Positions 9,204-17,868 of a stretch of 36,047 nt of DNA are shown here, piece after piece (within the stretch, counting starts at the first letter, position 1; every line of letters begins with the position of its first letter). Below the pieces are notes generated by a model. The model ran no database searches. It saw nothing but the letters and a program-made list of their open reading frames with translations, and was not told the origin of the DNA. This DNA is from JBDIBB01 sp039812685 (GTDB lineage Bacteria > Acidobacteriota > Vicinamibacteria > Vicinamibacterales > JAFNAJ01). Made by a program: the position numbers and the translations under genes. The stretch is from NCBI GenBank assembly GCA_039812685.1, contig JBDIBB010000032.1, forward strand, positions 1-36,047. The letters run 5' to 3'.

Positions 9204-9211
9204 ATCACCTC
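9204..9211 (-). promoter_or_regulatory. Strong Shine-Dalgarno site of LysM/BON gene
   Basis: On the minus strand GAGGTGAT, an almost full anti-16S match, ends 2 bases before the ATG, with the AGG core 6 bases away. It is one of the best ribosome sites in the window, suggesting the gene is well translated independently of the antiporter upstream. Confidence 0.7.
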
Positions 9212-9233
9212 GTGTGATGGAAACCGGATGTCG

Positions 9234-9252
9234 CGCCGCCCCCGTGGCGGCG
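9234..9252 (-). other. Stem-loop in leader of LysM/BON gene
   Basis: CGCCGCC and GGCGGCG form a perfect 7-base stem with a 5-base loop, 32 bases before the start codon. On the minus strand a TAGACT hexamer lies just upstream of it (complement of 9261-9266), a weak -10 candidate. The loop may stabilise the 5' end of a short leader or be an incidental GC palindrome. Confidence 0.35.
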
Positions 9253-9321
9253 GAAAGTCCTAGTCTACCGTGAACGGCAGCTGAGGTGGCGGCCTCCCTG
9301 GCCGGCAGGCCCACCCGAGGA

Positions 9322-9468
9322 TCACTCGTCTCCCGGCGGCCGCTTGTGCTTCGCCTTCCGCATGGGGCGGCGCGTCTTGTCGGCATGGACCCCGCCGGTC
9401 TGGCGTGGCAGCGGAATGCGTACGCGCGGCTTACGAGTTGCGACTGATTTCTTCCGGGATGCTGGCAA
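9322..9468 (-). CDS. Probable small basic protein overlapping the antiporter end
   Basis: A 48-residue frame starts at TTG 9468, overlaps the last 12 codons of the antiporter in another frame, and ends at 9322. GGAGGAG lies 4 bases before the TTG. The product is very basic, with segments KKSVATRKPRVRIPLPRQTG and ADKTRRPMRKAKHKRPPGDE, and it resembles small Lys/Arg-rich proteins of unknown function that I recall from soil bacteria; I cannot confirm that by search. It would be translationally coupled to the antiporter. Against it: the start is TTG, and high GC makes short open frames common. An internal ATG at residue 36 would leave only 13 residues. Confidence 0.45.
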   Translation of the reverse strand: MPASRKKSVATRKPRVRIPLPRQTGGVHADKTRRPMRKAKHKRPPGDE

Positions 9469-10717
9469 CCGTCTCCTCCACCACCGTGCCAGACGGCGCG
9501 CCGGTCACACGGGGGAACGCCAGGCGCAGCAGCGGCGGCGTCACCATCGTGGTCACCAGCACCATGATGACCGCGGCCGAGAAGACCCCCTGCGGGATGA
9601 TGCCGTGCGCCAGACCGTAGCCGGCCACGATCAGCCCCACCTCGCCGCGCGAGATCATCCCCACTCCGACCCGGACCGACTCGGCGGTGTTGAAGCCCGA
9701 GACGCGCGCGAACAGTCCGCAGCCGAGCGCCTTGGCCACGATCGCGACGATGACCAGCCAGACGGTGAAGGCGGCCTGCGGGCCCAGTTCCCGGCCGTTG
9801 GCCGCCAGGCCGATGCTGATGAAGAACACCGGCACGAGCATGGAGTAGGTGAGCGGATGCACGCCATGCTCGATCCGCTCCTTGAAGCTGGTGCGCGCGA
9901 ACAGGACGCCGGCGAGATACGAGCCGGTGATGGCCGCCACGCCGCCCAGGTACTCCGCAGCCCACGCGTAGATGAGCGCCACCGCGAGCACGATCGCCAG
10001 TAGTCCCTCGCTCACGCCGAGCCGGCCGGCCCACGTGGCCACGCCCTCGAAATACCGTCCCAGGAAGATGCCGGCGGCGAAGAACGCGACCATGCGCACC
10101 ACGACGAGGCCCAGGTCGCCGACATGGGCCTCGCCGCCAGTGCTCGCGAAGGCGACGACGAGCGACAGCAGGATGATGCCCTGGACGTCGTCGATGACCG
10201 CGGCGCCGAGGATCGTCGAGCCTTCCTTCGAGCGGAGCTGGCCGAGTTCGATCAGCGTCTGGGCCGAGATGCTGACGCTGGTGGCCGTGAGGATGGTGCC
10301 GATGAAGATGCCTTCCCAGACCAGCGGCAGCCCGAAGATCCATGAGACGCCGATGCCGCCGGCGAGCGGCACGAGCACGCCGCCGGTGGCGGCCCACAGC
10401 GCGACGGTCCCGACGCGCCGCATCTCGGCCAGGTTCGTCTCCATGCCCGCGATGAACATGAGCAGCACGACGCCGAGTTCGGCCAGATCGTGAATCACCC
10501 CGTAGAGCCGCGGCGGTGCAACCCCATGATCGGGAAGGGCGCCGGGTTGGAACACCGACCAGTCGAGCACGTTCAGCACGGTGGGCCCGAGGATGAGCCC
10601 GACGAGAATCTCGCCGAACACCGCCGGCTGGCCGATGCGGTTGGCAGCAGCGCCCGCGAGCTTGGCCGCGATCACGATGAAGGCGAGCAACAGGAGGAGT
10701 TGCAGGACGTGGTTCAT
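9431..10717 (-). CDS. CPA2-family cation/proton antiporter (KefB/NapA-like membrane domain)
   Basis: The 428-residue integral membrane protein has about 12-13 hydrophobic segments. It begins LLLLLAFIVIAAKLAGAAAN and contains the CPA2 hallmarks GEILVGLILGP, the unwound-helix region TATSVSISAQTLIELG, and the paired aspartates of AVIDDVQGIILL that carry the exchanged ion. It would exchange Na+ or K+ for H+ across the inner membrane. No C-terminal RCK/TrkA-N domain is present: the chain ends shortly after the last helix with VVEETVASIPEEISRNS. It is followed on the same strand by a small basic frame and a Kbp-like protein, which hints at K+ homeostasis. It is divergent from hflX. The choice between Na+ and K+ cannot be made from sequence. 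Confidence 0.93.
   Translation of the reverse strand: MNHVLQLLLLLAFIVIAAKLAGAAANRIGQPAVFGEILVGLILGPTVLNVLDWSVFQPGALPDHGVAPPRLYGVIHDLAELGVVLLMFIAGMETNLAEMRRVGTVALWAATGGVLVPLAGGIGVSWIFGLPLVWEGIFIGTILTATSVSISAQTLIELGQLRSKEGSTILGAAVIDDVQGIILLSLVVAFASTGGEAHVGDLGLVVVRMVAFFAAGIFLGRYFEGVATWAGRLGVSEGLLAIVLAVALIYAWAAEYLGGVAAITGSYLAGVLFARTSFKERIEHGVHPLTYSMLVPVFFISIGLAANGRELGPQAAFTVWLVIVAIVAKALGCGLFARVSGFNTAESVRVGVGMISRGEVGLIVAGYGLAHGIIPQGVFSAAVIMVLVTTMVTPPLLRLAFPRVTGAPSGTVVEETVASIPEEISRNS
9473..9479 (-). promoter_or_regulatory. Shine-Dalgarno-like GGAGGAG before small overlapping gene
   Basis: On the minus strand GGAGGAG lies inside the antiporter coding sequence, 4 bases before a TTG that opens the 48-residue basic frame. 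It also encodes Glu-Glu of the antiporter, so chance is possible; it is the main support for the TTG start. Confidence 0.4.
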
Positions 10718-10873
10718 GGGCGTCTGGGTACAGGCGCCGTGCCGGAGAGTGGCCTCGGGCGCGATGACCTCCGATCATATGCCGAGCAGGGGATCCGGCG
10801 CCTGCGCGCGTGCACCCGGCGGGTCGCCGGCCGATGGCGAGGCCGTCGCGCCTGCGGTACGCCGCGGTGCGGC

Positions 10874-10880
10874 GAGGTGA
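10874..10880 (+). promoter_or_regulatory. Shine-Dalgarno site fixing the hflX start
   Basis: GAGGTGA lies 4 bases before ATG 10885. It decides between this ATG and the in-frame ATG at 10897, and argues against an upstream in-frame start at 10810. Confidence 0.7.
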
Positions 10881-10884
10881 TAAC

Positions 10885-12168
10885 ATGCGGCCGGCGATGG
10901 CCGCGAAGACGACTCACGACCGCGCGGTGCTGGTCGGGCTGATGACACCGGGTTCGGGGCGTGAAGCGGCCGAGGCAGCGCTCGATGAACTGGCCGGGCT
11001 CGTCGAGGCCGCCGGACTCGACGTGGCGATGCGGGCAGGGCAGGAGCGGCAACGCCCCGATCCGGCCACCTTCATCGGGCGCGGCAAGGTGGAGACGCTC
11101 CGGCGGGCCAGCGACGAACTGGGCGCCGACCTCGTGGTCTTCGACAACGAGCTGACGCCGGCCCAGCTGCGCAACCTGGAACGGGCGCTCGATCGCCGCG
11201 TGCTCGATCGCACGCAGGTGATCCTCGACATCTTCGCGCGCCGGGCGCGGACGCGGGAGGGGAAGCTGCAGGTGGAGCTGGCGCAGCTCCAGTACCTGCT
11301 GCCGCGGCTGGTCGGGGCCGGGGCCGCGCTCTCGCGGCTCGGCGGCGGGATCGGCACCCGGGGCCCCGGCGAGACGAAGCTCGAGACCGATCGCCGCAAG
11401 ATCCGCCAGCGCATCGCCGCGCTCACGCGCGAACTGGTCGACGTGCGGCAGCGTCGAAGCCAGCTCCGGGAGCGGCGACGGGAGGCCGATGCCCCGTCGG
11501 TGACGATGGTCGGCTACACGAACGCCGGCAAGACCACGCTCTTCAACCGCCTCGCCCGGGAGGACGCCACCGCCTCCGATGCGCTGTTCGTGACGCTGGA
11601 CCCGCTGGTTCGCCGTGTGCGGCTGCCGAAGGGACCCGGCCTGCTGCTGTCGGACACGGTGGGCGTCATCGAGCGCCTGCCCCACACGCTGGTGGCCGCC
11701 TTTCGCGCAACCCTCGAGGAAGTGGTGGAGGCCGACCTGCTGTTGCACGTGGCCGACGCATCGAGCCCCGATCTCGACCGGCACCTCGAGGCGGTGCGGC
11801 ACGTGCTCGAGGAGGTGGAGGCATCCGAGGTCCCGCGCCTGCTGGTGCTCAACAAGGCCGATCGTCTGCCGCCGGACGGGCCCGAACGCCTGGCCGCCCG
11901 GTATCCGGGAGCGTGCGTGGTGTCGGCGCGCGACGGCAGCGGAATCGATCGGCTCCTGGAGGAGATGGCCAGGCTGCTGGGCCTCGATACCCGCGTGTTC
12001 ACGGTGGAACTCGACTTGTCCGAGCCCGCGCAGCGCGCGCATCTCGCGGTGCTTCACCGCCAGGCGCGGGTCCTGCGGCAGGACGAGCACGGTGGGCGCG
12101 TACGGCTCGATGTCGAGGTGCCGCGGCGGTTCGCGGAGCGGCTGGTGCCGGCCCGCGCACGGGCATGA
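10885..12168 (+). CDS. hflX: GTPase HflX
   Basis: The 427-residue ribosome-associated GTPase splits stalled or heat-damaged 70S ribosomes. The N-terminal HflX domain includes FIGRGKVETL (63-72) and TREGKLQVELAQLQYLLPRL. The diagnostic glycine-rich linker GGGIGTRGPGETKLETDRR lies at 153-171. G1 is GYTNAGKTT (210-218), G3 DTVGVIERLPH, and G4 NKAD. Length and order are normal. The gene is not next to hfq here, unlike in enterobacteria; it is divergent from the antiporter. The TPR/SLH lipoprotein gene begins about 28 bases after its stop. Confidence 0.96.
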   Translation: MRPAMAAKTTHDRAVLVGLMTPGSGREAAEAALDELAGLVEAAGLDVAMRAGQERQRPDPATFIGRGKVETLRRASDELGADLVVFDNELTPAQLRNLERALDRRVLDRTQVILDIFARRARTREGKLQVELAQLQYLLPRLVGAGAALSRLGGGIGTRGPGETKLETDRRKIRQRIAALTRELVDVRQRRSQLRERRREADAPSVTMVGYTNAGKTTLFNRLAREDATASDALFVTLDPLVRRVRLPKGPGLLLSDTVGVIERLPHTLVAAFRATLEEVVEADLLLHVADASSPDLDRHLEAVRHVLEEVEASEVPRLLVLNKADRLPPDGPERLAARYPGACVVSARDGSGIDRLLEEMARLLGLDTRVFTVELDLSEPAQRAHLAVLHRQARVLRQDEHGGRVRLDVEVPRRFAERLVPARARA

Positions 12169-12196
12169 GGGCCCGGATGTTCCGGTGGTGACGAGG

Positions 12197-13621
12197 ATGG
12201 GCTTGACGATGGTCGGTGGCCGGTTCCCGCGGGCGTGGCACGTCGGCTGGCGCGCGCTGGTCCTGGCGGTGCTGCTGTGGGTTCCCGCCTGCGCGCCCAA
12301 GGCCCCGCCCATCGCACCGGGTCCGCCGAGGTATCCCGAGTTCCTGTTCCCGCCCGTCCCGGCGGCGCTGGCCCACGGCGCGCCGGCGCGCGCGTACGAA
12401 CTGGCGTGGGCGCGGCTGCAGTCGGGCGACGTCCGGCGCGCGGGCCAGGAGTTCGACGACATCACGCGCAAGAGCCCGGAGTTCCATCCGGCATGGGCGG
12501 GACGGGGCTACACCGCGCTGGCCGCGCACGACTACCGCCCCGCGCTGGCGGCCTTCGATCGCGCCCTCGCCCGCGACGGGAAGTACGTGGCGGCGGTCGT
12601 CGGCCGCGGCGAGGCGCTGCTCGGGCTGAAGCAGGAGGGCGAGGCGCTGGAGGCCTTCTCCCTGGCGCTGGCCATCGACCCCGGTCTGCCGGAGGTGCGC
12701 CGGCGCATCGAGGTGCTGAAGTTCCGGGGCCTGGAGGATCTGCTGGCCGGGGCGAGGGCGGCGCGGCGTGCGGGACGGGTCGAGGAGGCCCGCGCGAAGT
12801 ACGCGGCCGCGCTCGAGGCCTCGCCCGATTCGGGCCTGGTGCATCGAGAGCTTGGAGAGGTCGAGCGCGAGGCCGGCGACCTCGGCGCCGCGCTCGATCA
12901 CGCGCGGCGGGCCGCGGCGCTGGATCCCGACGATGGCGCCGCCGTCCTGCTCGAGGCGGAAGTCCTCGAGGCCCTCGGCGAGATCGAGCCCGCGATCGAG
13001 GCCTATCAGCGCGCGGCCGCGCTCGATGCCGCACCCGACCTCGCCGCGCGCGTGGACGAACTCCGGCGGCGTGTCGCGTTCGGGCTGCTGCCGCAGCAAT
13101 ACCGCGACCTCGACAAGGCGCCGCGCGTCACGCGCGGCGACCTTGCGGCGCTGGTCGGCATCCGCCTGCAGCCGGTGGTGGCGGCGGCCGCGGCGCGCAC
13201 GAGCGGGCTGGTCACCGATGCGCGCGGGCACTGGGCCGCGCCGTGGATTACGGCAGTGGCGCGCGCGGGACTCATCGAGCCGCTGCCCAACCACACGTTT
13301 CAGCCCGGCGCCATCGTGCGGCGGGGCGAACTGGCGCAGGTGGCCTCGCGCGTGCTGGCGGTGATCGGCAGGCGCGATCCGGCGCTGGCCGAGCGGTGGG
13401 CCGGCAAGCGCCTCTCGTTCCCCGATCTCGGGCCCGGCAACCTCCTGCACGGCCCCGCGTCGGCCGCCATCGCCGCCGGCGTGCTCGCGCGCGTGGAGGG
13501 CGAGGGGTTCGGCGCCTCGCGTCCGGTGTCGGGTGCCGAGGCGATTGCGGCCGTGGAGCGTCTGGAGCGGCTGGCGGAGCGCGCCGGGTTCGCCCGCGTG
13601 AAGGCGGCGGTGCTGCCATGA
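12197..13621 (+). CDS. TPR lipoprotein with C-terminal S-layer-homology-like modules
   Basis: The 474-residue product begins with a signal peptide (ALVLAVLLWVPACAP) with a lipobox VPAC at residues 29-32, predicting a lipid-anchored envelope protein. Residues about 70-290 hold five or six TPR-like helix pairs (for example HPAWAGRGYTALAAHDYRPA and ALEAFSLALAIDPGLPEV). After residue 310 come two or three SLH-like modules: VTDARGHWAAPWITAVARAG, PNHTFQPGAIVRRGELAQVA and SFPDLGPGNLLHGPASAAIA. SLH modules commonly bind peptidoglycan-linked polysaccharide, so the protein may bridge membrane and wall. Function is otherwise unknown. ATG 12197 has no clear ribosome site; GTG 12188 or ATG 12209 are alternatives. 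The TGA stop overlaps the ATG of the pgsA-like gene. Confidence 0.85.
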   Translation: MGLTMVGGRFPRAWHVGWRALVLAVLLWVPACAPKAPPIAPGPPRYPEFLFPPVPAALAHGAPARAYELAWARLQSGDVRRAGQEFDDITRKSPEFHPAWAGRGYTALAAHDYRPALAAFDRALARDGKYVAAVVGRGEALLGLKQEGEALEAFSLALAIDPGLPEVRRRIEVLKFRGLEDLLAGARAARRAGRVEEARAKYAAALEASPDSGLVHRELGEVEREAGDLGAALDHARRAAALDPDDGAAVLLEAEVLEALGEIEPAIEAYQRAAALDAAPDLAARVDELRRRVAFGLLPQQYRDLDKAPRVTRGDLAALVGIRLQPVVAAAAARTSGLVTDARGHWAAPWITAVARAGLIEPLPNHTFQPGAIVRRGELAQVASRVLAVIGRRDPALAERWAGKRLSFPDLGPGNLLHGPASAAIAAGVLARVEGEGFGASRPVSGAEAIAAVERLERLAERAGFARVKAAVLP

Positions 13622-14184
13622 CGGGCGCCCTCACCCCGGCCAATCAGCTCACGCTGCTGCGGATGCTGCTGATCCCGGTCTTCGCGATCCTGCTCATCTA
13701 CGGCTACCTCGGCGCCGCGCTCTCCGTGTTCTGCGTCGCCGGCCTCACCGACGTGCTCGACGGCCTGATCGCGCGATGGTGGAAGCAGAAGACCGAGTTG
13801 GGCGCGTGGCTCGACCCGATGGCGGACAAGCTGCTGCTGGTCACCACGTTCGTCGTGCTCACGCTGCCGCTCGAGCACATGCCGAACCGGCTGCCGGTGT
13901 GGCTCACGGTGCTGATGATCAGCCGCGACGTCGGCATCGTCGCCACGGTGGCGATCGTCAACCTCGCGGTGGAGCGGCGCACCTTCAGGCCGTCGCTCCT
14001 CGGAAAGGCGACCACCGCCACCTTCGTCCTCACCGGCGTCGCCACGCTCTACTTCAACTATCTCGGCCGCCGGTCCGGGGTGGTGGACGTGTTCGTCTAC
14101 GCCTCGCTGGCGACGACCATCGCCTCCGCGTTCCACTACCTGTGGACGGCGACGCGCGGCAAGATCCCGCAACCGGGCGCGTGA
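13618..14184 (+). CDS. pgsA: CDP-alcohol phosphatidyltransferase, probable CDP-diacylglycerol-glycerol-3-phosphate 3-phosphatidyltransferase
   Basis: The 188-residue integral membrane enzyme has the complete CDP-alcohol phosphotransferase signature D-x2-D-G-x2-A-R-x8-G-x3-D-x3-D: D45, D48, G49, A52, R53, G62, D66 and D70. Several hydrophobic helices flank it. The N-terminus TPANQLTLLRMLLIPVFAIL is typical of PgsA, which makes phosphatidylglycerophosphate, the precursor of phosphatidylglycerol and cardiolipin. A different alcohol acceptor cannot be excluded. Its ATG overlaps the stop of the lipoprotein gene by ATGA, so it depends on translation of that gene. It converges with the UDP-glucuronate decarboxylase gene 46 bases on. 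Confidence 0.9.
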   Translation: MTGALTPANQLTLLRMLLIPVFAILLIYGYLGAALSVFCVAGLTDVLDGLIARWWKQKTELGAWLDPMADKLLLVTTFVVLTLPLEHMPNRLPVWLTVLMISRDVGIVATVAIVNLAVERRTFRPSLLGKATTATFVLTGVATLYFNYLGRRSGVVDVFVYASLATTIASAFHYLWTATRGKIPQPGA

Positions 14185-14230
14185 ACTGCCGCCGCGCGCC
14201 GGTCGGGCTCTGGTCCGGCCTCGCGCCGGC

Positions 14231-15175
<945 letters not shown>

Positions 15176-15280
15176 GGGGTGGTGGCCGAAGGTGGCGTGC
15201 GCGCCGTCGGGACGGGATCGCGCGCAGCGCGGCGTGACCGGCGCCGATCCGGGGCCGTGCGTCGTGCGGGCACCGGCGGG

Positions 15281-16720
15281 TCAATACGCATGCTTGTGCC
15301 AGAGGCCCTTCACGACGGTGAGCCAGATGATCTTGAGGTCGAGCCCGACCGACCAGTTCTCGATGTAGTACAGGTCGTACTCGATCCGCTTCTCGATCGA
15401 GGTGTTGCCGCGCCAGCCGTTCACCTGGGCCCATCCCGTGAGCCCGGCCTTCACCTTGTGGCGCAGCATGTACTGCGGGATCCGGTGCTTGAACTGCTCG
15501 ACGAAGAACGGGCGTTCGGGCCGTGGGCCGACCAGCGACATGTCGCCGCGGAGCACGTTCCAGAGCTGCGGCAGCTCGTCGATCGAGAAGCGGCGCAGCC
15601 ACCGGCCCATCGGCGTGACGCGCGGGTCGTTCTCCTCGGCCCACACCGGGCCGGTTTCGCGCTCGGCCCCGACCCGCATGGTGCGCAGCTTCCACACCCA
15701 GAACGACTTGCCATCCAGGCTCATGCGTTCCTGCCGGTAGAACACGGGCCCTGGCGACTGCAGCCGGTGAAGAACGCCGACCACCCCCATCAGGGGAACG
15801 GCCACCACGAGTGACGCCGACGAGATGACGATGTCGATGGCGCGCTTGAGGACGGCGTTGAAGCCGCGCAGCGGGACCGCGTGGAGGTTGATGATGGGGA
15901 TGCCGTCGAGATCCTCGAGGCGCGCGCGCAGCGCGATCACCTGCAGCAGGTCGGGCACCACCTTGATGTCGAGCATCTCGCGGTTGGCGTTCTCGACCAG
16001 GGCGAGCATCTTCACGTGCTCGTCGAGCGGGAGCGCGACGTAGAGCTGGTCGACGTGCTCGCGCTGCAGGACCTCGCTCGCCTCGTCGAGCGTCCCCAGG
16101 ATGGGCAGGCCGCGGTATCCGATGTGGTCGCCCGTGGCGCGGTCGTCGATGAAGCCCGTCAACTGGTAGCCGAGGTCGCGGTGCTCGATCACCTTGTCGG
16201 CCACCGCGCGCCCGAGATCGCCGGCGCCCGCGATCAGCACGCGCTTGAGGCCGATGCCGCGCCGCCAGCGGCTCTCGAGCGTCTCGCGCACCAGCGCGCG
16301 CGAACTGTAGGTGAGCAGGACGTTGAAGAAGAGGAACAGGCCCCACACCAGTTGCGACACCTCGTAGGCGCCGCGATCCTTCAGCGCGTCGGGCACGTAG
16401 TAGGCCTGCACGTAGAGAGTGCTCACCACGCCGAGCACCACCGCGAGGATGCTGCCGACGAGCACGGCGAAGAAGTCGTCGACCCGCGTGCGCCCGCGGC
16501 GAAGCCGGTAGATGCCCTGGCCGTGGAATGCGAGCGGGACCAGCGCGCCGACGAACGGCAGTACGTCCACGTACTGGCCGAACGGGGGATAGCCCTTGGG
16601 CGCGGCAATCAGGCCGCTCTCGAACCGGAGCAGGTACGCCAGCACGAACGCCGTCATGCCGAGCACCGAGTCGGTGACGACGTAGAAGGCGACGAGCAGG
16701 CGGTTGTAGCGCTTCACCAT
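15281..16720 (-). CDS. Undecaprenyl-phosphate sugar phosphotransferase (polyprenyl glycosylphosphotransferase)
   Basis: The 479-residue membrane enzyme transfers a hexose 1-phosphate from a UDP-sugar to undecaprenyl phosphate, the first step of a lipid-linked repeat unit. Four or five N-terminal membrane helices (residues about 8-130) precede a nucleotide-binding-like region (VLIAGAGDLGRAVADKVIEH), a further membrane helix (DIVISSASLVVAVPLMGVVG), and the cytoplasmic bacterial sugar-transferase domain. Key segments are KSFWVWKLRTMR, RWLRRFSIDELPQLWNVLRG, MSLVGPRPE, GLTGWAQVNGWRGNTS and DLYYIENWS. Length matches WcaJ-type enzymes. Its ATG overlaps the stop of the preceding glycosyltransferase by ATGGTGA. 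The sugar is not certain; glucose or galactose is usual for this type. Confidence 0.94.
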   Translation of the reverse strand: MVKRYNRLLVAFYVVTDSVLGMTAFVLAYLLRFESGLIAAPKGYPPFGQYVDVLPFVGALVPLAFHGQGIYRLRRGRTRVDDFFAVLVGSILAVVLGVVSTLYVQAYYVPDALKDRGAYEVSQLVWGLFLFFNVLLTYSSRALVRETLESRWRRGIGLKRVLIAGAGDLGRAVADKVIEHRDLGYQLTGFIDDRATGDHIGYRGLPILGTLDEASEVLQREHVDQLYVALPLDEHVKMLALVENANREMLDIKVVPDLLQVIALRARLEDLDGIPIINLHAVPLRGFNAVLKRAIDIVISSASLVVAVPLMGVVGVLHRLQSPGPVFYRQERMSLDGKSFWVWKLRTMRVGAERETGPVWAEENDPRVTPMGRWLRRFSIDELPQLWNVLRGDMSLVGPRPERPFFVEQFKHRIPQYMLRHKVKAGLTGWAQVNGWRGNTSIEKRIEYDLYYIENWSVGLDLKIIWLTVVKGLWHKHAY

Positions 16721-17868
16721 CGCGTGGCGGAACCCTCGGCCTCCAGCGTCCGTGCGGCGGCCTCGCCGAAGGCGGCGACGAAGCGCGCCGGCGAGAAGCG
16801 TTCGGCGTGCGCCCGGATCGTGACGGGATCCGGCGTGGGGAGCGCGCGGATCGCCTCGGCGAAGCCCTCGGCCTCCGGCGTCGCGACGAGCCGGCCCGTG
16901 ATCCCGTCGACCACCGTCTCGAGCGCGCCGCCCGCGGCCAGCGCGACGACGGGCGTTCCGCACGCCATGGCTTCGACCGGCACGATCCCGAAATCCTCCT
17001 CGCCGGGCAGCAGCACGGCCCGCGCCTGCTGGTACAGGGCGCGGACTTCCTCGTCCGTGCGCCAGCCGAGGAACTGCACCCGGTCGCCGGCCACGGCACG
17101 AAGGCGCCCTTCCTCGGGCCCCGTGCCGACGATCGTCAGGTGCTCGCCCGCGATGCGGCACGCCTCGATGGCCGTCTCCACCCGTTTGTACGGCACCAGC
17201 GCCGATACCACCAGGCATCCAGCGCGCGGCGCCTCCGCCCCCGGACGATGGAACTCGGTGTCCACCGGCGGGAACACGACGGTTGACCGGCGATTATAGT
17301 ATCGGGCGATCCGCCGGGCAACGTATTGGGAGATGGCGAGATAGCGGTGCGGGCGCCCCGCCGTGCCGGCGTCCCAGACGGCCAGGCGCGCCAGCACCGG
17401 GCGCAGCAGCCCGCTCAGCCGACCCAGCCGCTGCGGACCGAAGTAGGCATCGAACTGATCCCAGGCGTAGCGCATGGGCGTGAAGCAGTAGCAGAGGTGG
17501 CGGGCCCGTCCCGGCGCCACCGACGACTTCACGGCACAGTGGCTGGTGGAGATCACGAGATCGTAGCCGTCGAGATCGAACTGCTCGACCGCCGCGGGAA
17601 ACAGGGGCAGCAGGTGGCGGTAGCACCGGCCGGCGCCCGGGAGCCGGCCCACGAAGGCGACCTCGCGGCACCGCCGCTCGATGCGCGGCGAGACGCTGCC
17701 GGCCACGTGGATCAGCGTGTGCACATCGGCGTGCGGCAGCATCGCGCAGAGCAGGTCGAGCACCTTCTCGCCGCCGCGCATCCCCGTCAGCCAGTCGTGC
17801 ACGATCGCGATGCGCGCCCCGGAGAGCACGGCCGGCACCGGCCACGGCGGGCTGCCCGTGAGGCTCAC
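16714..17868 (-). CDS. Glycosyltransferase family 4, WbaZ-like (mannosyltransferase type)
   Basis: The 384-residue GT-B enzyme starts with ARIAIVHDWLTGMRGGEKVL, followed by DLVISTSHCAVKSSVAPG and CYCFTPMRYAWDQFDAYFG, segments typical of the WbaZ-like GT4 subgroup, members of which are mannosyltransferases. The retaining E-x7-E motif is EDFGIVPVE within GEEDFGIVPVEAMACGTPVV. YLAISQYVARRIARYYNR and LVPYKRVETAIEAC fit the second Rossmann domain. It acts on the cytoplasmic face, adding a sugar to the lipid-linked oligosaccharide. The GTG start overlaps the stop of the upstream glycosyltransferase by GTGA, and its own stop overlaps the sugar transferase start. Donor assignment to GDP-mannose is inference. 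Confidence 0.92.
   Translation of the reverse strand: MSLTGSPPWPVPAVLSGARIAIVHDWLTGMRGGEKVLDLLCAMLPHADVHTLIHVAGSVSPRIERRCREVAFVGRLPGAGRCYRHLLPLFPAAVEQFDLDGYDLVISTSHCAVKSSVAPGRARHLCYCFTPMRYAWDQFDAYFGPQRLGRLSGLLRPVLARLAVWDAGTAGRPHRYLAISQYVARRIARYYNRRSTVVFPPVDTEFHRPGAEAPRAGCLVVSALVPYKRVETAIEACRIAGEHLTIVGTGPEEGRLRAVAGDRVQFLGWRTDEEVRALYQQARAVLLPGEEDFGIVPVEAMACGTPVVALAAGGALETVVDGITGRLVATPEAEGFAEAIRALPTPDPVTIRAHAERFSPARFVAAFGEAAARTLEAEGSATRW

Noticed and set aside
10774..10779. TATGAT on the minus strand as a promoter for the antiporter
   Set aside because: The hexamer matches a -10, but no -35-like sequence occurs 16-18 bases upstream, so it is not listed as a feature.
14185..14230. Bidirectional terminator between pgsA and the UDP-xylose synthase gene
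   Set aside because: The 46-base gap is GC-rich, but I found no perfect stem followed by a T-run in either direction.
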